Below are positions 26,401-37,600 of a DNA stretch of 64,000 bases, one piece after another (position 1 is the first letter of the stretch; each line of letters begins with the position of its first letter). The notes below the pieces were generated by a model. The model saw nothing but the letters and a program-made list of their open reading frames with translations. It was not told the DNA's origin and made no database searches. Made by a program: the position numbers and the translations under genes. The stretch lies in assembly GCF_964355755.1 (NCBI RefSeq), contig NC_092670.1:17235201-17299200 (forward strand), in the 5' to 3' direction. The DNA is from Antedon mediterranea. Taxonomy: Eukaryota; Echinodermata; Crinoidea; Comatulida; Antedonidae.

Positions 26401-27819
26401 GCAAAGCCAAAAAATGATACTTGCATTGTTCAATTACAGCTTTAGATTTTTAATTGTAAGGTGGTCAAACTAGTTGAATACGAAAAAAAGGTTGAAATGT
26501 TACCTGGTCCCACTGTATAGCCAAGCATTTGGGCAGCAACAAAATGAGACGTAGCTGTAGTTCTCTCAAGTATGGTGGTACCGACAGATAAGTATACTCG
26601 AGCAATCGCTAAGCAACCTATTATTCAAATTCAAATTCTAATTTATTCACCTTCCTTTGGAGAAACATATAAAAACTGTACAATAAAACACAACAAAATG
26701 AAGATTCACACGAATCAAAAGATTAAAAAGGTTTTAACAAGTTAAATAAAGTGTCAAAAATTGTGAAAAATGGCAGACTTAACGCTATCTATCATAGTTT
26801 GAGAACAATAATAAGTCGTTACACATTGCACACAATGTATTAAAGGACATATAGAATATTAAATCTTTGTATACCTCCAGAAATTCCAGCTAAGGCTCTT
26901 GATATGTAGACTAAAGTAATTTGTTGAGACTCTATATGATATGGAATCACATAAACTATATTGGAACCAAGAGCAGCAATACTAGTTATTATTAGCGGAA
27001 TTTTACAGCCAATTCTACTGCTGACACTACCACAAGTAATACATGACACTAATGCTAACAACCCCTGCATTCCCGTTAGTTGCCCCATTACGGTCGTCTC
27101 AACATCATCATCCATCTGAAATTGTAAAAGTAGGCCAAGCGTTAACATATAAAACAAAGATTTAATTGAATGCGATTGTGTTCTAATTATGACACGATTT
27201 ATAATACAAGATGTTCGTTTTGTTTTTATAGAAATTATTATGAATGGAAAGGTTTTGCTATGGCTTTCATTTTATCTCTTATCATTTATACGGCTTAATA
27301 ATTATCAATTATCAATCAATAGTTATCAATTATGGGATTCGGTTTAATAAAAGTTAACAATGAAATTTATCAATTACAGTATCCATACACTTTCTATTGT
27401 CTTTGCTGTTATACAATGCTACGGCAAACTTAATATTACACATATTTATTGTACACAAATAAGGGAATAAATAAAGTAAATAAATTGTTTAGAGTCTATT
27501 TAAACGACTGTTTTAAACGACTCCATGGGCTATTCCGATGGCAAGAAAGCGAAATGTATTGTTCTTTTCATAAAAATATATAATAAAATGACTTACATAT
27601 TTCAAATACGACCACATTGAAGTTAGAATAATCGAGTTGGCAAAAGCCTCGCAAAAGGCAACAATGTACATGGTGCGTATGGAGTGCCATCGTCGTTTAA
27701 GTTTAGTCGAGCTTCTGAAAAGATGAAAATATTAAATGTTTATTTTTTTCTTTCATTATTTCGTATTTACTTTTATGATCAATGTATTACCTAGTGTATT
27801 CTGAGTTCGAATCAAGCAT
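23479..27819 (-). CDS. MFSD8: MFSD8/CLN7-like lysosomal transporter, tandem copy A (intact)
   Basis: Major-facilitator-superfamily membrane protein like human MFSD8 (CLN7), a lysosomal protein reported to conduct chloride. Ten exons join in phase to 493 codons plus TAA: 27791-27819 (ATG at 27819, MLDSNSEYTR), 27597-27714, 26875-27115, 26504-26617, 26011-26202, 25739-25871, 25028-25162, 24719-24822, 24130-24317, 23479-23706. Motifs seen: RRWHSIRTMYIVAFCEAF (first helix), ISRALAGISGG, RVYLSVGTTILERTT, LQMAYVPIGEEGF, VAAPYGMHILGWSR, GGCPWKYSWCDSTPA (a luminal Cys pair as in MFSD8) and MGVFSAMGNIGRLIG. Twelve hydrophobic segments are expected for the family. The protein is shorter than copy C, mainly at the N-terminus. 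Intron 3 carries about 160 bp not found in copy B. It is the downstream half of a head-to-tail duplication with copy B. Confidence 0.9.
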
Positions 27820-28799
27820 TTTAAGCGTTTAGGCCTATATGAATAAAACAACGTCTCGTTCACAGCATCGGCTGGCAATGTGTAAGGTGAGCCGATCATG
27901 CGCTACTACAATAAATGAAAATTCAAACATTGCCCCTATGTAATCTGATAATAACCTACTTTTAGATAACATGGTATATGGCCTACTATAATATATTACA
28001 CGGTTAGTGTGGAGATTCAAAATGTAAACTTTAAAAGTTCAAATCAAGCGATTATTAATTATAATACTTATTATATACTTATTAAATAATTGAAAAAAAA
28101 TGAAATACATTTTCCGGGCCCTAAATCTGCTTTTTGAATCAGCGTGTTTTTTAACATATTATTTGCAAAAGCCAGGTTCACTACTTATCAATAGCAAACA
28201 AACTAAATCAACGAAGATTGATTAATCTATAGTAAGTGTGAAATCTAGCTAGATCCCAATAAGCATCATGATGATCTTATTATATTGTTTAGTACTACGT
28301 CTCTAATATTATATCATGACACTAGGCCTACAGTCACAGGATTGAGTTGGGTTTGGTTTCCGAGTGCATTTTCTGCATTTTCAATGTGAAGTTGTATTAT
28401 AAATATTACCGAGTCAGTAATTCAGTTTTTGTTGTCTTTTGTGGTTAACCACCACCTTTATTCATTCAACCTTTCATACATATTTCATTCACATTTCATT
28501 TTCGTACAATAAATTACCGTTTTCTACTTTTTTCGTTATTTTCTGATTTTTACACTTTTTACCTTATACCTAGTGTTTTAATTTAAATGCATACAAATAA
28601 CCATACAAATCTACACTTCATAGTTGTTGAAAGTTTATAGTAAATTCCAAGCCCACCAAAAAAAAAACTAGTATGATAATAATACTGTACTATATAAACA
28701 CGAACATATTTTGAATATAAAAAGTATACCGTTATAGGCCTACTGCGCCTAAATATAGCACAATCCGATCATTTCAGACAAAGGTGATTATATAATTAT

Positions 28800-28833
28800 G
28801 CACGTGATCGCCTTTTGTTATATTATGACGTCA
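28800..28833 (-). promoter_or_regulatory. E-box and CRE upstream of copy A
   Basis: GCACGTGA (28800-28807) and the palindrome TGACGTCA (28826-28833) lie about 1 kb upstream of the copy A start. Both are kept at the same spacing in copy B (34540-34573). CACGTG is the core of the TFEB/CLEAR element that controls lysosomal genes in mammals, and TGACGTCA is a CREB/ATF site. Function is inferred from conservation and gene type only. Confidence 0.45.
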
Positions 28834-28894
28834 TTTTGCTTAATAAAGTTATTCAGTTAGTTATTCTCCTCAGAATAAAAATACATACGGTAGA

Positions 28895-29011
28895 ACTCCT
28901 ATTAAGGGGACACGGGACACGGGACACGGGACCCCCCCCCCCCCCCAAAATGGGTTCATACCGAAAAATGTTCCATGAATAGGAGTGTCCCAAAAGAAAT
29001 GGTTCTACTGT
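28895..29011. repeat. GTAGAAC...GTTCTAC dispersed element
   Basis: Inverted-repeat element whose ends read GTAGAACTCCTATTAAGGGG and GGTTCTAC, containing ACACGGGAC and TGGGTTCATAC. A related copy is at 23255-23343 in the other duplication unit. In this copy ACACGGG is triplicated and followed by a C16-17 run (28931-28946). No coding capacity. Confidence 0.6.
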
Positions 29012-29422
29012 AATAACGTTTACATTTGACCAGGTACACAGTATGACTCGTGTTTGTTGATCCAACTTTTGGTCAAAGTGACTTTGATATTAAAAAATTG
29101 TCTAGGTATTCAACACTTTTAGAGATAACATTCTTCCTCGTATTTGTCTTTTTGCTTCTTCCGTTTTGTGTATGGAATTAACCTAGGATAAAGCAATATT
29201 ATACCAATTCCCATAGTACTTATTATGATACAACTTGAGCCAAATGCCCACTGAACGCCGTATTTGAAATATGCAAATCCACCAAAAAAAGATCCTATCA
29301 GCCTGCCAATATTCCCCATAGCACTAAACACACCCATACAAATACCCTGTGAAGAAAAAACACAAGTACTGTAATTTTTATACAGTAGAGGCTAATAGTA
29401 ATACATTATAATATTATACATA

Positions 29423-29466
29423 TAGCGCTAAATACACCCATACAAAGACCCTGTGAACAAAAAACA
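29423..29466 (-). repeat. Stray copy of the exon 10 acceptor region
   Basis: About 44 bp repeat the first bases of copy B exon 10 together with its acceptor (on the plus strand CACCCATACAAAGACCCTGT matches CACCCATACAAATACCCTGT at 29331-29350). It lies some 75 bp upstream of the true acceptor at 29347. Copy A has no such fragment. Confidence 0.7.
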
Positions 29467-32400
29467 AAAATAATGTAATGTTTATACAATAGAGGCCTTA
29501 TACATTATACATATTCATTTTCATCCGCACACAAACTTCCAGTATTAATTTTTTATATATATCCTATGTTTGACTCGCTCAACCAACTTTTACATATCAA
29601 TAATGAGCAGCTGTTTACCATGATCAAACATTATGTTTACTTTTTACATATTTAATCCTCAGTCTATTATAACTTTCCATAATAAATTTGTATTAGTTTT
29701 AGTGTCATTTGCTATAGACATAGGCCCAATTTATATTGTTTATATTTCATCGCATGTTCCCCTTATAAATGATAACATGTATAGGCTAGAGAAGGTTGTG
29801 ATGATTATTTATTTGTATCCCTGGACACCGCCGAAGTTCATTCATTCTGATTTTAGTTTAAAATACCTGATGTTTAGGTTGTAAGGTCTTGGCATAAATA
29901 AAGAATGCTGTACTTTGTAACATTGGGTACCCAAAACCTCGAATGCTCAAAGCTGTCACGTATTGAGCTACTGACATTGCGGGAGTTGAATCACACCAGG
30001 AGTACTTCCATGGGCATCCTCCCTCACCTATTAGCAGACGTTTCATTAACATCTAAAATAAATACAGTATCAAGGACCGTCATTAATATTTATATATATA
30101 GTTTGGTAACAGGGGGTTTCTCCCTTTCCATTCTTATGTTTTGTACTATGATTATTTATGTATGTTTATGATTATGTGAATGGATATAAAAAGAAAGAAA
30201 TTGAAGAAAATGGATGACGCGCGGCGGCGTACAAAGCGGTATCAACGTGTCACAATCCTATCTCTTGTGTCACTGACTGACTGGCCTAGCGATATACCAA
30301 CGTCGCGTGACCAACCGAATGACGTAATTAATATTTGAATAAACAGCAATATTAGTTTACTATCATGCAATATTAATAGTAAATGTTTTTATTGATTTAC
30401 TTAGAGAGTATAATAACTACATTTGATAGACAATGATGTCAACATAAGTCGACAAACAAACCTATAGTGGGTCTTTCAGGTGATTCCGAACCAAACGGGA
30501 TAAGCAGAATCGAGCTTATTATAGGCCTAGTTAAAACCATTCCAATTGATAACAAAACACGCTCATCAATTCTAAAAGCAAAGTAAAAAAACTATAATGT
30601 GAATACAGTTGTCATAAGTAAATAATTAATAATGATAAGAAGTAAAAATAGCTAAACAATTATTAAATCTAATCTGGCTTTTAGTAGGCCTATATAATAT
30701 CACTATTACTGGATTCGTTATCGTCGCGTTTATTTTTATGCTTACAGTTTTGACATTTTCCCCAATATAATCACAACAAAAATGCCGCAGCCAGCTAATG
30801 CAAACATTATCATGCCAACATTACGTGTTGCTAATTGTCGACTCCATCCAAGTATGTGCATTCCATACGGTGCTGCCACTCTAAAATATAAATACTTATA
30901 TATAAATTGTTTGTTTTTTGTATGATTCAATAATTTTTCATATATTCAACAAAAATATACAGATATTTATATACATAAGACATAATAACAATGTGTGAAA
31001 GAAGATAAAAATAACTAAATACATTACGCATTGACCACCTAAGCAGTTGTCGACATGACAAGTAAACTAAATTTAAAAAACTCAGTGTGAATGATTAAAA
31101 TTCGATTCATTATTGACACAATTCTTGTACTCATTAATACGCATAAGTTTTTCATAATCGATCATTTTCACCTACGTGCCCATTATCGACCACCACCACT
31201 TCCTCGTTGTCAGGTTCAGATCCAGTGCCGTGTTCACCATTCAAACTTTAAATTCTAAGGTTTTTCCTTAGGCCTAAATCATCAATAAATAATATTTAAG
31301 GACCGCCTTTAAATCAACATTTAAGGATATTTGGTTAATTGGTTAATTTCCAAAAGGAAATCATAATTGTATAAAGTTTCAAAAAGACCCAGTTCCAGAA
31401 GAACAAAACGCCGAGGCATTCTTTATCTCTACTTTTCGTTTTTGAACACATCGATTACCGCAAACCTGCAGGCCTACTAATTTATTTTACTCACGTTGAT
31501 TTTACTCCAAAGGTAAAGACGGTGGCGGCGAAAAGAAGATTCAGAAACACGGTAACAACTATATCAAGACCAGAAAACCACGAAACCTTCTCAACTGATG
31601 ACTCTTCTACTGTTGATGAATCTTCTACTGATGGCGAAAAACAAGTACATGTCACAACAAAAACGTTCATGTGGATATTTCTATTTAAAAATTATAACTG
31701 TAGGTCTCAACTTCATAGTCATAAGGATGAGCAATAAAATGTCGAAAAGTTTAATCTTTACCTTGTTTTAAGCGAGTTATTTTACTTGTAGTGATGTCAT
31801 CAACATGTACTTCTTTGAACAAAAATAAGATACACATCAGCCTTAGGCTGACCAAGAGTACGTTGGTGACTGCAGGCAAAGTGTAAACGTTTAAGCTCAT
31901 GGTTGAAATTGTAAAACCTTCCTCTCCAATTGGAACATAGGCCATTTGTAAAGCTATCAACAAAACAATACAAGAAATTCAAGTTGTTTATTACGTTTTT
32001 AAAAATGAATGATATTCGCATTATTCAATTACAGCGTTAATCTCAGTGTCAGTATTGATGATACAGATTTTTAATTGTAAGGTGGTCAAACTAGTTGAAT
32101 ACGAAAAAAAGGTTGAAATGTCACCTGGTCCTACTGTATAGCCAAGCATTTGGGCAGCAACAAAATGAGAAGTTGCCGTAGTTCTCTCAAGTATGGTGGT
32201 GCCAACAGATAAGTATACTCGAGCAATCGCTAAGCAACCTATTATAGTTTGAGAACAATAGTGTAACATTAGTAAAGAAGTCGTTACACATTGCACACAA
32301 TGTATTAAAGGACATATAGAATATTAAATCTTTGTATACCTCCAGAAATTCCAGCTAAGGCTCTTGATATGTAGACTAAAGTAATTTGTTGAGACTCTAT

Positions 32401-33149
32401 ATGATATGGAATCACATAAACTATATTGGAACCAAGAGCAGCAATACTAGTTATTATTAGCGGAATTTTACAGCCAATTCTACTGCTGACACTACCACAA
32501 GTAATACATGACACTAATGCTAACAACCCCTGCATTCCCGTTAGTTGCCCCATTACGGTCGTCTCAACATCATCATCCATCTGAAATTGAAAATAAGTAG
32601 GCCAAGCTGATTACAAAATGTTCATCTGGTTTTGGATATTCATAAATTAATAGTTCTTTTCGAAAAAAACAAGAAACTACCTGTTTGACAATTTCGCTGT
32701 CTTTTCTTCTGAAAAAGCTGTCCGAGCAGGACAGCGAAACTGTCAAGCATTTTACAGTTTCGCTAATTTTTTTTTCTCGAAAAGAATTGCAAATTCAAGT
32801 AGAGTTAATATTAAAGTAAAATAAAGATGTAATTGAAAGCGACTGTGTGCTATAAAATATACAAGATATTCGGTTTTGTTTTTATAGAAATTATCAATGG
32901 ATTAAATGTATGCATTTTTATACTGTGGTACAACAATAAAAACTGAACATTAGGTTCATGGTGATACCGTTGCTATGGCTTTCATTTTATCATTTATACG
33001 TCGGCTTATTAAAAGTATAATACCGTATTCATACACTTTCTATTGTCTTTGCTCTTTTACAATGCTATACGAAAAACCTAATACACATATTTATTGTACA
33101 ATAATATAAGATAATAATTATAATAAATTGTTTAACGTCTACCAAAATC

Positions 33150-33437
33150 GACACCATGGGCTATTTAAACGACACCATGGGCTATTTAAACGACACCATG
33201 GGCTATTTAAACGACACCATGGGCTATTTAAACGACACCATGGGCTATTTAAACGACACCATGGGCTATTTAAACGACACCATGGGCTATTTAAACGACA
33301 CCATGGGCTATTTAAACGACACCATGGGCTATTTAAACGACACCATGGGCTATTTAAACGACACCATGGGCTATTTAAACGACACCATGGGCTATTTAAA
33401 CGACACCATGGGCTATTTAAACGACACCATGGGCTAT
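33150..33437. repeat. 21-bp minisatellite, 13 full copies plus one partial
   Basis: Unit GACACCATGGGCTATTTAAA + C, identical in every copy I read. It lies in copy B intron 2, about 100 bp from the exon 2 donor. Copy A has only one related unit at the same place (TTAAACGACTCCATGGGCTA at about 27513-27532). Because 21 is a multiple of three, plus-strand frames stay open and would encode MGYLNDT or RHHGLFK repeats. I regard these as by-products. Confidence 0.95.
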
Positions 33438-34382
33438 TCCGATGGCAAGTAAGCGAAATGTATAGAACTTTATTATAATATTTTAATCATAATATTTTTT
33501 TATTGTCATAAAAATATATAATAGCATGACTTACATATTTCAAATACGAACACATTGAAGTTAGAATAATCGAGTTGGCAAAAGCCTCGCAAAAGGCAAC
33601 AATATACATGGTGCGTATGGAGTGCCATCGTCGTTTAAGTTTAGTCGAGCTTCTGAAAAGATGAAAATATTAAATGTTTATTTGTTTCTTTAATTATTTC
33701 GTATTTACTTTTATGATAAATGTATTACCTAGTGTATTGGAGTTCGAATCAAGCATATTAAGCGTTTATATGAATAAAATAACGTGATCTCGTTTCACAG
33801 GAATGAGTGGCAATGTGTAAGGTAAGCCGATCATGCGCTACTACAATAAATGGAAATTTAAACATTGCCCCTATGTAATCTGATAATAACCTACTTTTAG
33901 ATAATATAGTATATGGCCTACTATAATATATTACACGGTTATAGTGTTGAGATTCAAAATGTAAACGTTAATTAGTTCAAATAAAGCGATTAAATCATAA
34001 CAAAATAAAATACATTTTCCGGGCCCTACATCTGCTTTTTGAATCAGCGTGTTTTTTACTGTAGACATATTATCTGCGAAAGCGAGGTTCACTACTTATC
34101 AATAGCAAATAAACTAAACCAACGAAGATTTATTAATCTATAGTAAGTGTGAAATCTAGCTAGATCCCAATAAGCATCATGATAGGGTGCGGTGATTGCA
34201 GTATTATTGTATGTTGTTAAATACCAGCCCTGTTTAGTACTATACCTTATTAATATTATATCGTGACAGTCACACGATTGACTTGGGTTTAGTTTCCGAG
34301 TGCATTTTCAACTTTCTTGCTTTTCTGCATGCTCAATGTGAAGTGGTATAAATATAACCACGTTAGTAATTCATAGTTTATA

Positions 34383-34412
34383 GTAAATTCTAAGCCCCCC
34401 CCCCCCCCACCT
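34383..34412. repeat. Poly-C run
   Basis: About 14 consecutive C between TAAG and ACCTAAAAAA. It corresponds to a CCCACC-AAAAAAAAA stretch in unit A near 28652-28668, so the C run has expanded in unit B. A separate G-rich run is in copy C intron 6 near 37995-38017. Confidence 0.7.
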
Positions 34413-34539
34413 AAAAAAAACTTAGTATGATAATAATACTATATAAACACGGACATATTTTGAATAGAAAAGGTATACCGTTATTCTGCGCCTAAATATA
34501 GCACAATCCGATCATTTCCGACAAAGGAGATTATATAAT

Positions 34540-34573
34540 TCACGTGATCGACTTTTGTTATATTATGACGTCA
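34540..34573. promoter_or_regulatory. E-box (TCACGTGA) and CRE (TGACGTCA) between divergent copies B and C
   Basis: TCACGTGA (34540-34547) and TGACGTCA (34566-34573) lie about 120-150 bp upstream of the copy C start on the plus strand and about 790 bp upstream of copy B on the minus strand. Both sites are palindromic, so they could serve both directions. TCACGTGA is the inner core of the mammalian CLEAR element for lysosomal genes. The duplication boundary falls right after the CRE. Confidence 0.5.
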
Positions 34574-34694
34574 TTTTGCTTTGTTAACTAATGCACCGTT
34601 ACTGCAATCTTGTGACCGCTTGACATTTTGTTTGATCTAGGCCTACCAGGGCTCTCTCGGGTCTATTTTCAGTTTGAAGCAGACAGATGCCCCA

Positions 34695-37600
34695 ATGGAA
34701 TTTGGTAAGAAAACTATTATATAATAAATTATTATGCTTCATATCGTATTATGAACTTTTTGGAAAAGTATGTTGGGAAGGGATTCATAAATCATTGAAA
34801 ATGGAATGATTCAATAGAATCACACCAAAGTAAAATTAACCTTGTGGGAAATTATATAATGTATTGATTATAATAGACAGCAAATACATAGACCAGCAGG
34901 AGACTACCCGGTTGTTGGACGAAGAAAAGGAAACCAGCTATGGTGGAAACGGAACTTCTTATGACGTCATATCAAAGTAAGCTGGAAGATAGTGCCAAGA
35001 ATGGTCAGAATGATGAGAATAATACTGAGGAGGGTTACGAGACTGAGGAAGATTAGGAGATACAGAAAGATGAGATGTGATTACTAGGAGACTGATAATA
35101 GATAATGACTCGATACTGTAGTGATGAGAGAGAAGAGAGAGAGAGAGGATGAGAATAAGACTGAGGAGGGTTAATAGACTGAGGAATTGAGGAAGGTTAG
35201 GAGATTCAGAAAGATGAGATGCGATTACTAGGAGACTGATAATAGAGAATGACTCGAGACTGTAGTGATGAGAGAAAAGGGAGAGAGAGAGGATGAGAAT
35301 AAGACTGAAGAGGGTTAAGAAACTGAGGAATTGAGGAAGGTTAGGAGATTCAGAAAGATGAGATGCGATTACTAAGAGACTGATAATAGAGAATGACTCG
35401 AGACTGTAGTGATGAGAGAAAAGGGAGAGAGAGTGGATGAGAATAAGACTGATGAGGGTTAAGAGACTGAGGAATTGAGGAAGGTTAGGAGATTCAGAAA
35501 GATGAGATACGATGACGAGGGTACCAAGAATAAAGGATGAGATTAGTGGGGAGAGAGAGGATAAGACTGTGAACAAGACTTAGGAAGAGGAGGATGAAAC
35601 CAATGACGACACTAAGGATGAATATGATTACGATGCAATGGAAAGTCGTCTGTGATGCGAGGATGAGACATATGGTGACATATCGTAATTTTATACAAAG
35701 TTCAACATTATACATTATCAAAATTAATATTTTATTCTTCTTCTTTTGTTTATTTGGAATTCAAGGAAAAATGCTCTCGATAGATCATCAGAGAGTGCAA
35801 GGTGGAAGTCGATACGTGTAATGTACTTGACAATCTTTACTGAAGCAGTAACATACTCAGTCATCTTGCCTTCCATCTGGTCTTATATACTTGATGTAAG
35901 TTTTAACATTAAAGATGTACTGTCCCCAAAAACATGAAAAATGAAGATTAATTCAATCAGACTTTAATAGGTTATTTTGTAGTTTTGATATTGTTGATCA
36001 CTTCTGTAAAAAAAATAATGTTTACACTTATAAAATAAAATGGTCAAATTCAACCAAATACCCATTGACTGGCCGCAAATTTGACTATTTTTTCTTTAAT
36101 TTACAGTTTTTTTCAGGTAAATACCCTTTTAGATCCAATTTTTGGTCAATGTGGATAAATATTATGTGCCAATAACATGGCATATTAAAAAAAAAATGTT
36201 TAAAGAATTATTTTTCCAGGGAGATTTACATCTTTAAATATAAAAAATAAGAACGTTTATTGAATTGTCAACATCGTTTAGTTTACTGATGGCGGTGTTA
36301 TGGTAATCAAAAACTCAAAAGCCAATGAAAGGCCTATCATTATATTGTTTAGATTGACGAGACTGCTACTGCAACATTGCTAGGATGGGCCAACTCTACT
36401 CAGGGTCTATTTGCTCTCTTAGCTGGATTCATTTGTGGATGGACAGCAGGCAGATATAATTGTAAGGTGCCGGTAACGGTAACATTAATCGTAGGACTGA
36501 TGGCTAACATTTTGTATATGTGCGTATACATTCCAGAATCCCATCAAATTACAGCGTTGATAGCGGCTCGAGCGTTAGCTGGGATACAGGCAGGTAAGTA
36601 CAACTTGACTCAAGTCTTGACAAAATACTAATTCCATGGACAGGAACGATAAGTTTCAATACAAAGCTTAAATTAAATAAGCACATTTTGAGATTTTTTT
36701 TCTTCTATTTTAAAGGTTGTATAACTGTCACCAGAGTTTACATCAGTGAAGGAACCACACTGAAGGAGCGAACGCAAATATCATCAAATCTCGTCATTGC
36801 ACAACTAATTGGATACACAGTTGGACCTCGTAATTATAACTTATACATTCGTTTTATTATGCCATACGATATATCTTTAACCGTCATCATTTTCTCAGAC
36901 TTCCCAACTTGGAAAAATATAGGGAAATTTTATGAAACTATAGAGGGCGCTATAATATTATATACACCCATAGAGGGCGCTGTAAACACCTAAAAATATC
37001 GTCATCTATAATGGGTACCGAAGGCGAAAACAGCAACTCATTATTTCACTTATAAAAACAACGCATGAATGGATTATAAACATTATATCGACCGATATCA
37101 TTATGTTTTCTATTCTCGTATCAATATCTAGAGTAGTAGAAATTATAAATGTATACATATCGGGAGGCTCGCGTATTGCAAGATTTTTTTCATTTAATTT
37201 ATTTGTTTCACTTTACAAATATATATATATATTTTTAACCATATTTAATGAGGTGATCCATCCAGCTATTGCTAATCATTATGGACCCTCAGAGGTTCAC
37301 AAAGCAAACATATACACAAGATGCTCTACATAAACAAAGTCTTATTAGAAGTCTTTGGGAGTGGAGAATTTGGTCCTTAGAAAAAATCCTGACATGTGAC
37401 GGGACTTGAACCCTTTATATAAATATAAAGTGGAGGAGCCTAAAAGAAAGCAAAGCTTGGTGAATAGGCTCCTCCTCAAAACAAAGATTAACATGATGTA
37501 GGTTGTGGCACCACGGTCCACCTTCCAAATGTAATTCAATCTTTTCAGTTTTACAGGTAGCCTACGTTCCTATTGGTGAAACTGGTTGGACTGTGGGCAA

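Larger units (their letters stand above)
23214..28845. repeat. Tandem segmental duplication, unit A (partner 28846-34580)
   Basis: Exons, introns and upstream sequence of 23214-28845 recur in order and orientation at about 28846-34580, with high identity in exons and scattered indels in introns. At the join both units begin with TTAATAAAGTTATT. The right boundary is just after TGACGTCATTTTGCTT, at 28826-28841 in A and 34566-34581 in B. Boundaries are by eye, accurate to perhaps 20 bp. Confidence 0.85.
29119..33756 (-). pseudogene. MFSD8/CLN7-like tandem copy B, probably decaying
   Basis: Ten exons match copy A one for one: 33729-33756, 33535-33652, 32340-32580, 32125-32238, 31762-31953, 31495-31627, 30746-30880, 30462-30571, 29867-30052, 29119-29346. 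Three changes break or strain it. Exon 1 is 28 bp, not 29, so the MLDSNS start no longer joins exon 2 in frame. Exon 9 lost 2 bp (ATTGG to AGG), giving a TGA; however, the change creates a new AG (CTGCTAATAG) just before GTGAGGGAGG, whose use would restore phase. Exon 8 has an in-frame 6-bp TAGGCCTA-type insertion adding Arg-Pro to a helix. Exon 2 has Trp to Cys (SMWSYL to SMCSYL). An in-frame ATG in exon 2 (MYIVAFCEAF) could still start a shortened product. Exons 3-7 and 10 are open, so the loss may be recent or incomplete. Confidence 0.75.

Noticed and set aside
33128-33478. Open frames encoding RHHGLFK or MGYLNDT repeats
   Set aside because: By-product of a 21-bp intronic minisatellite inside MFSD8 copy B.
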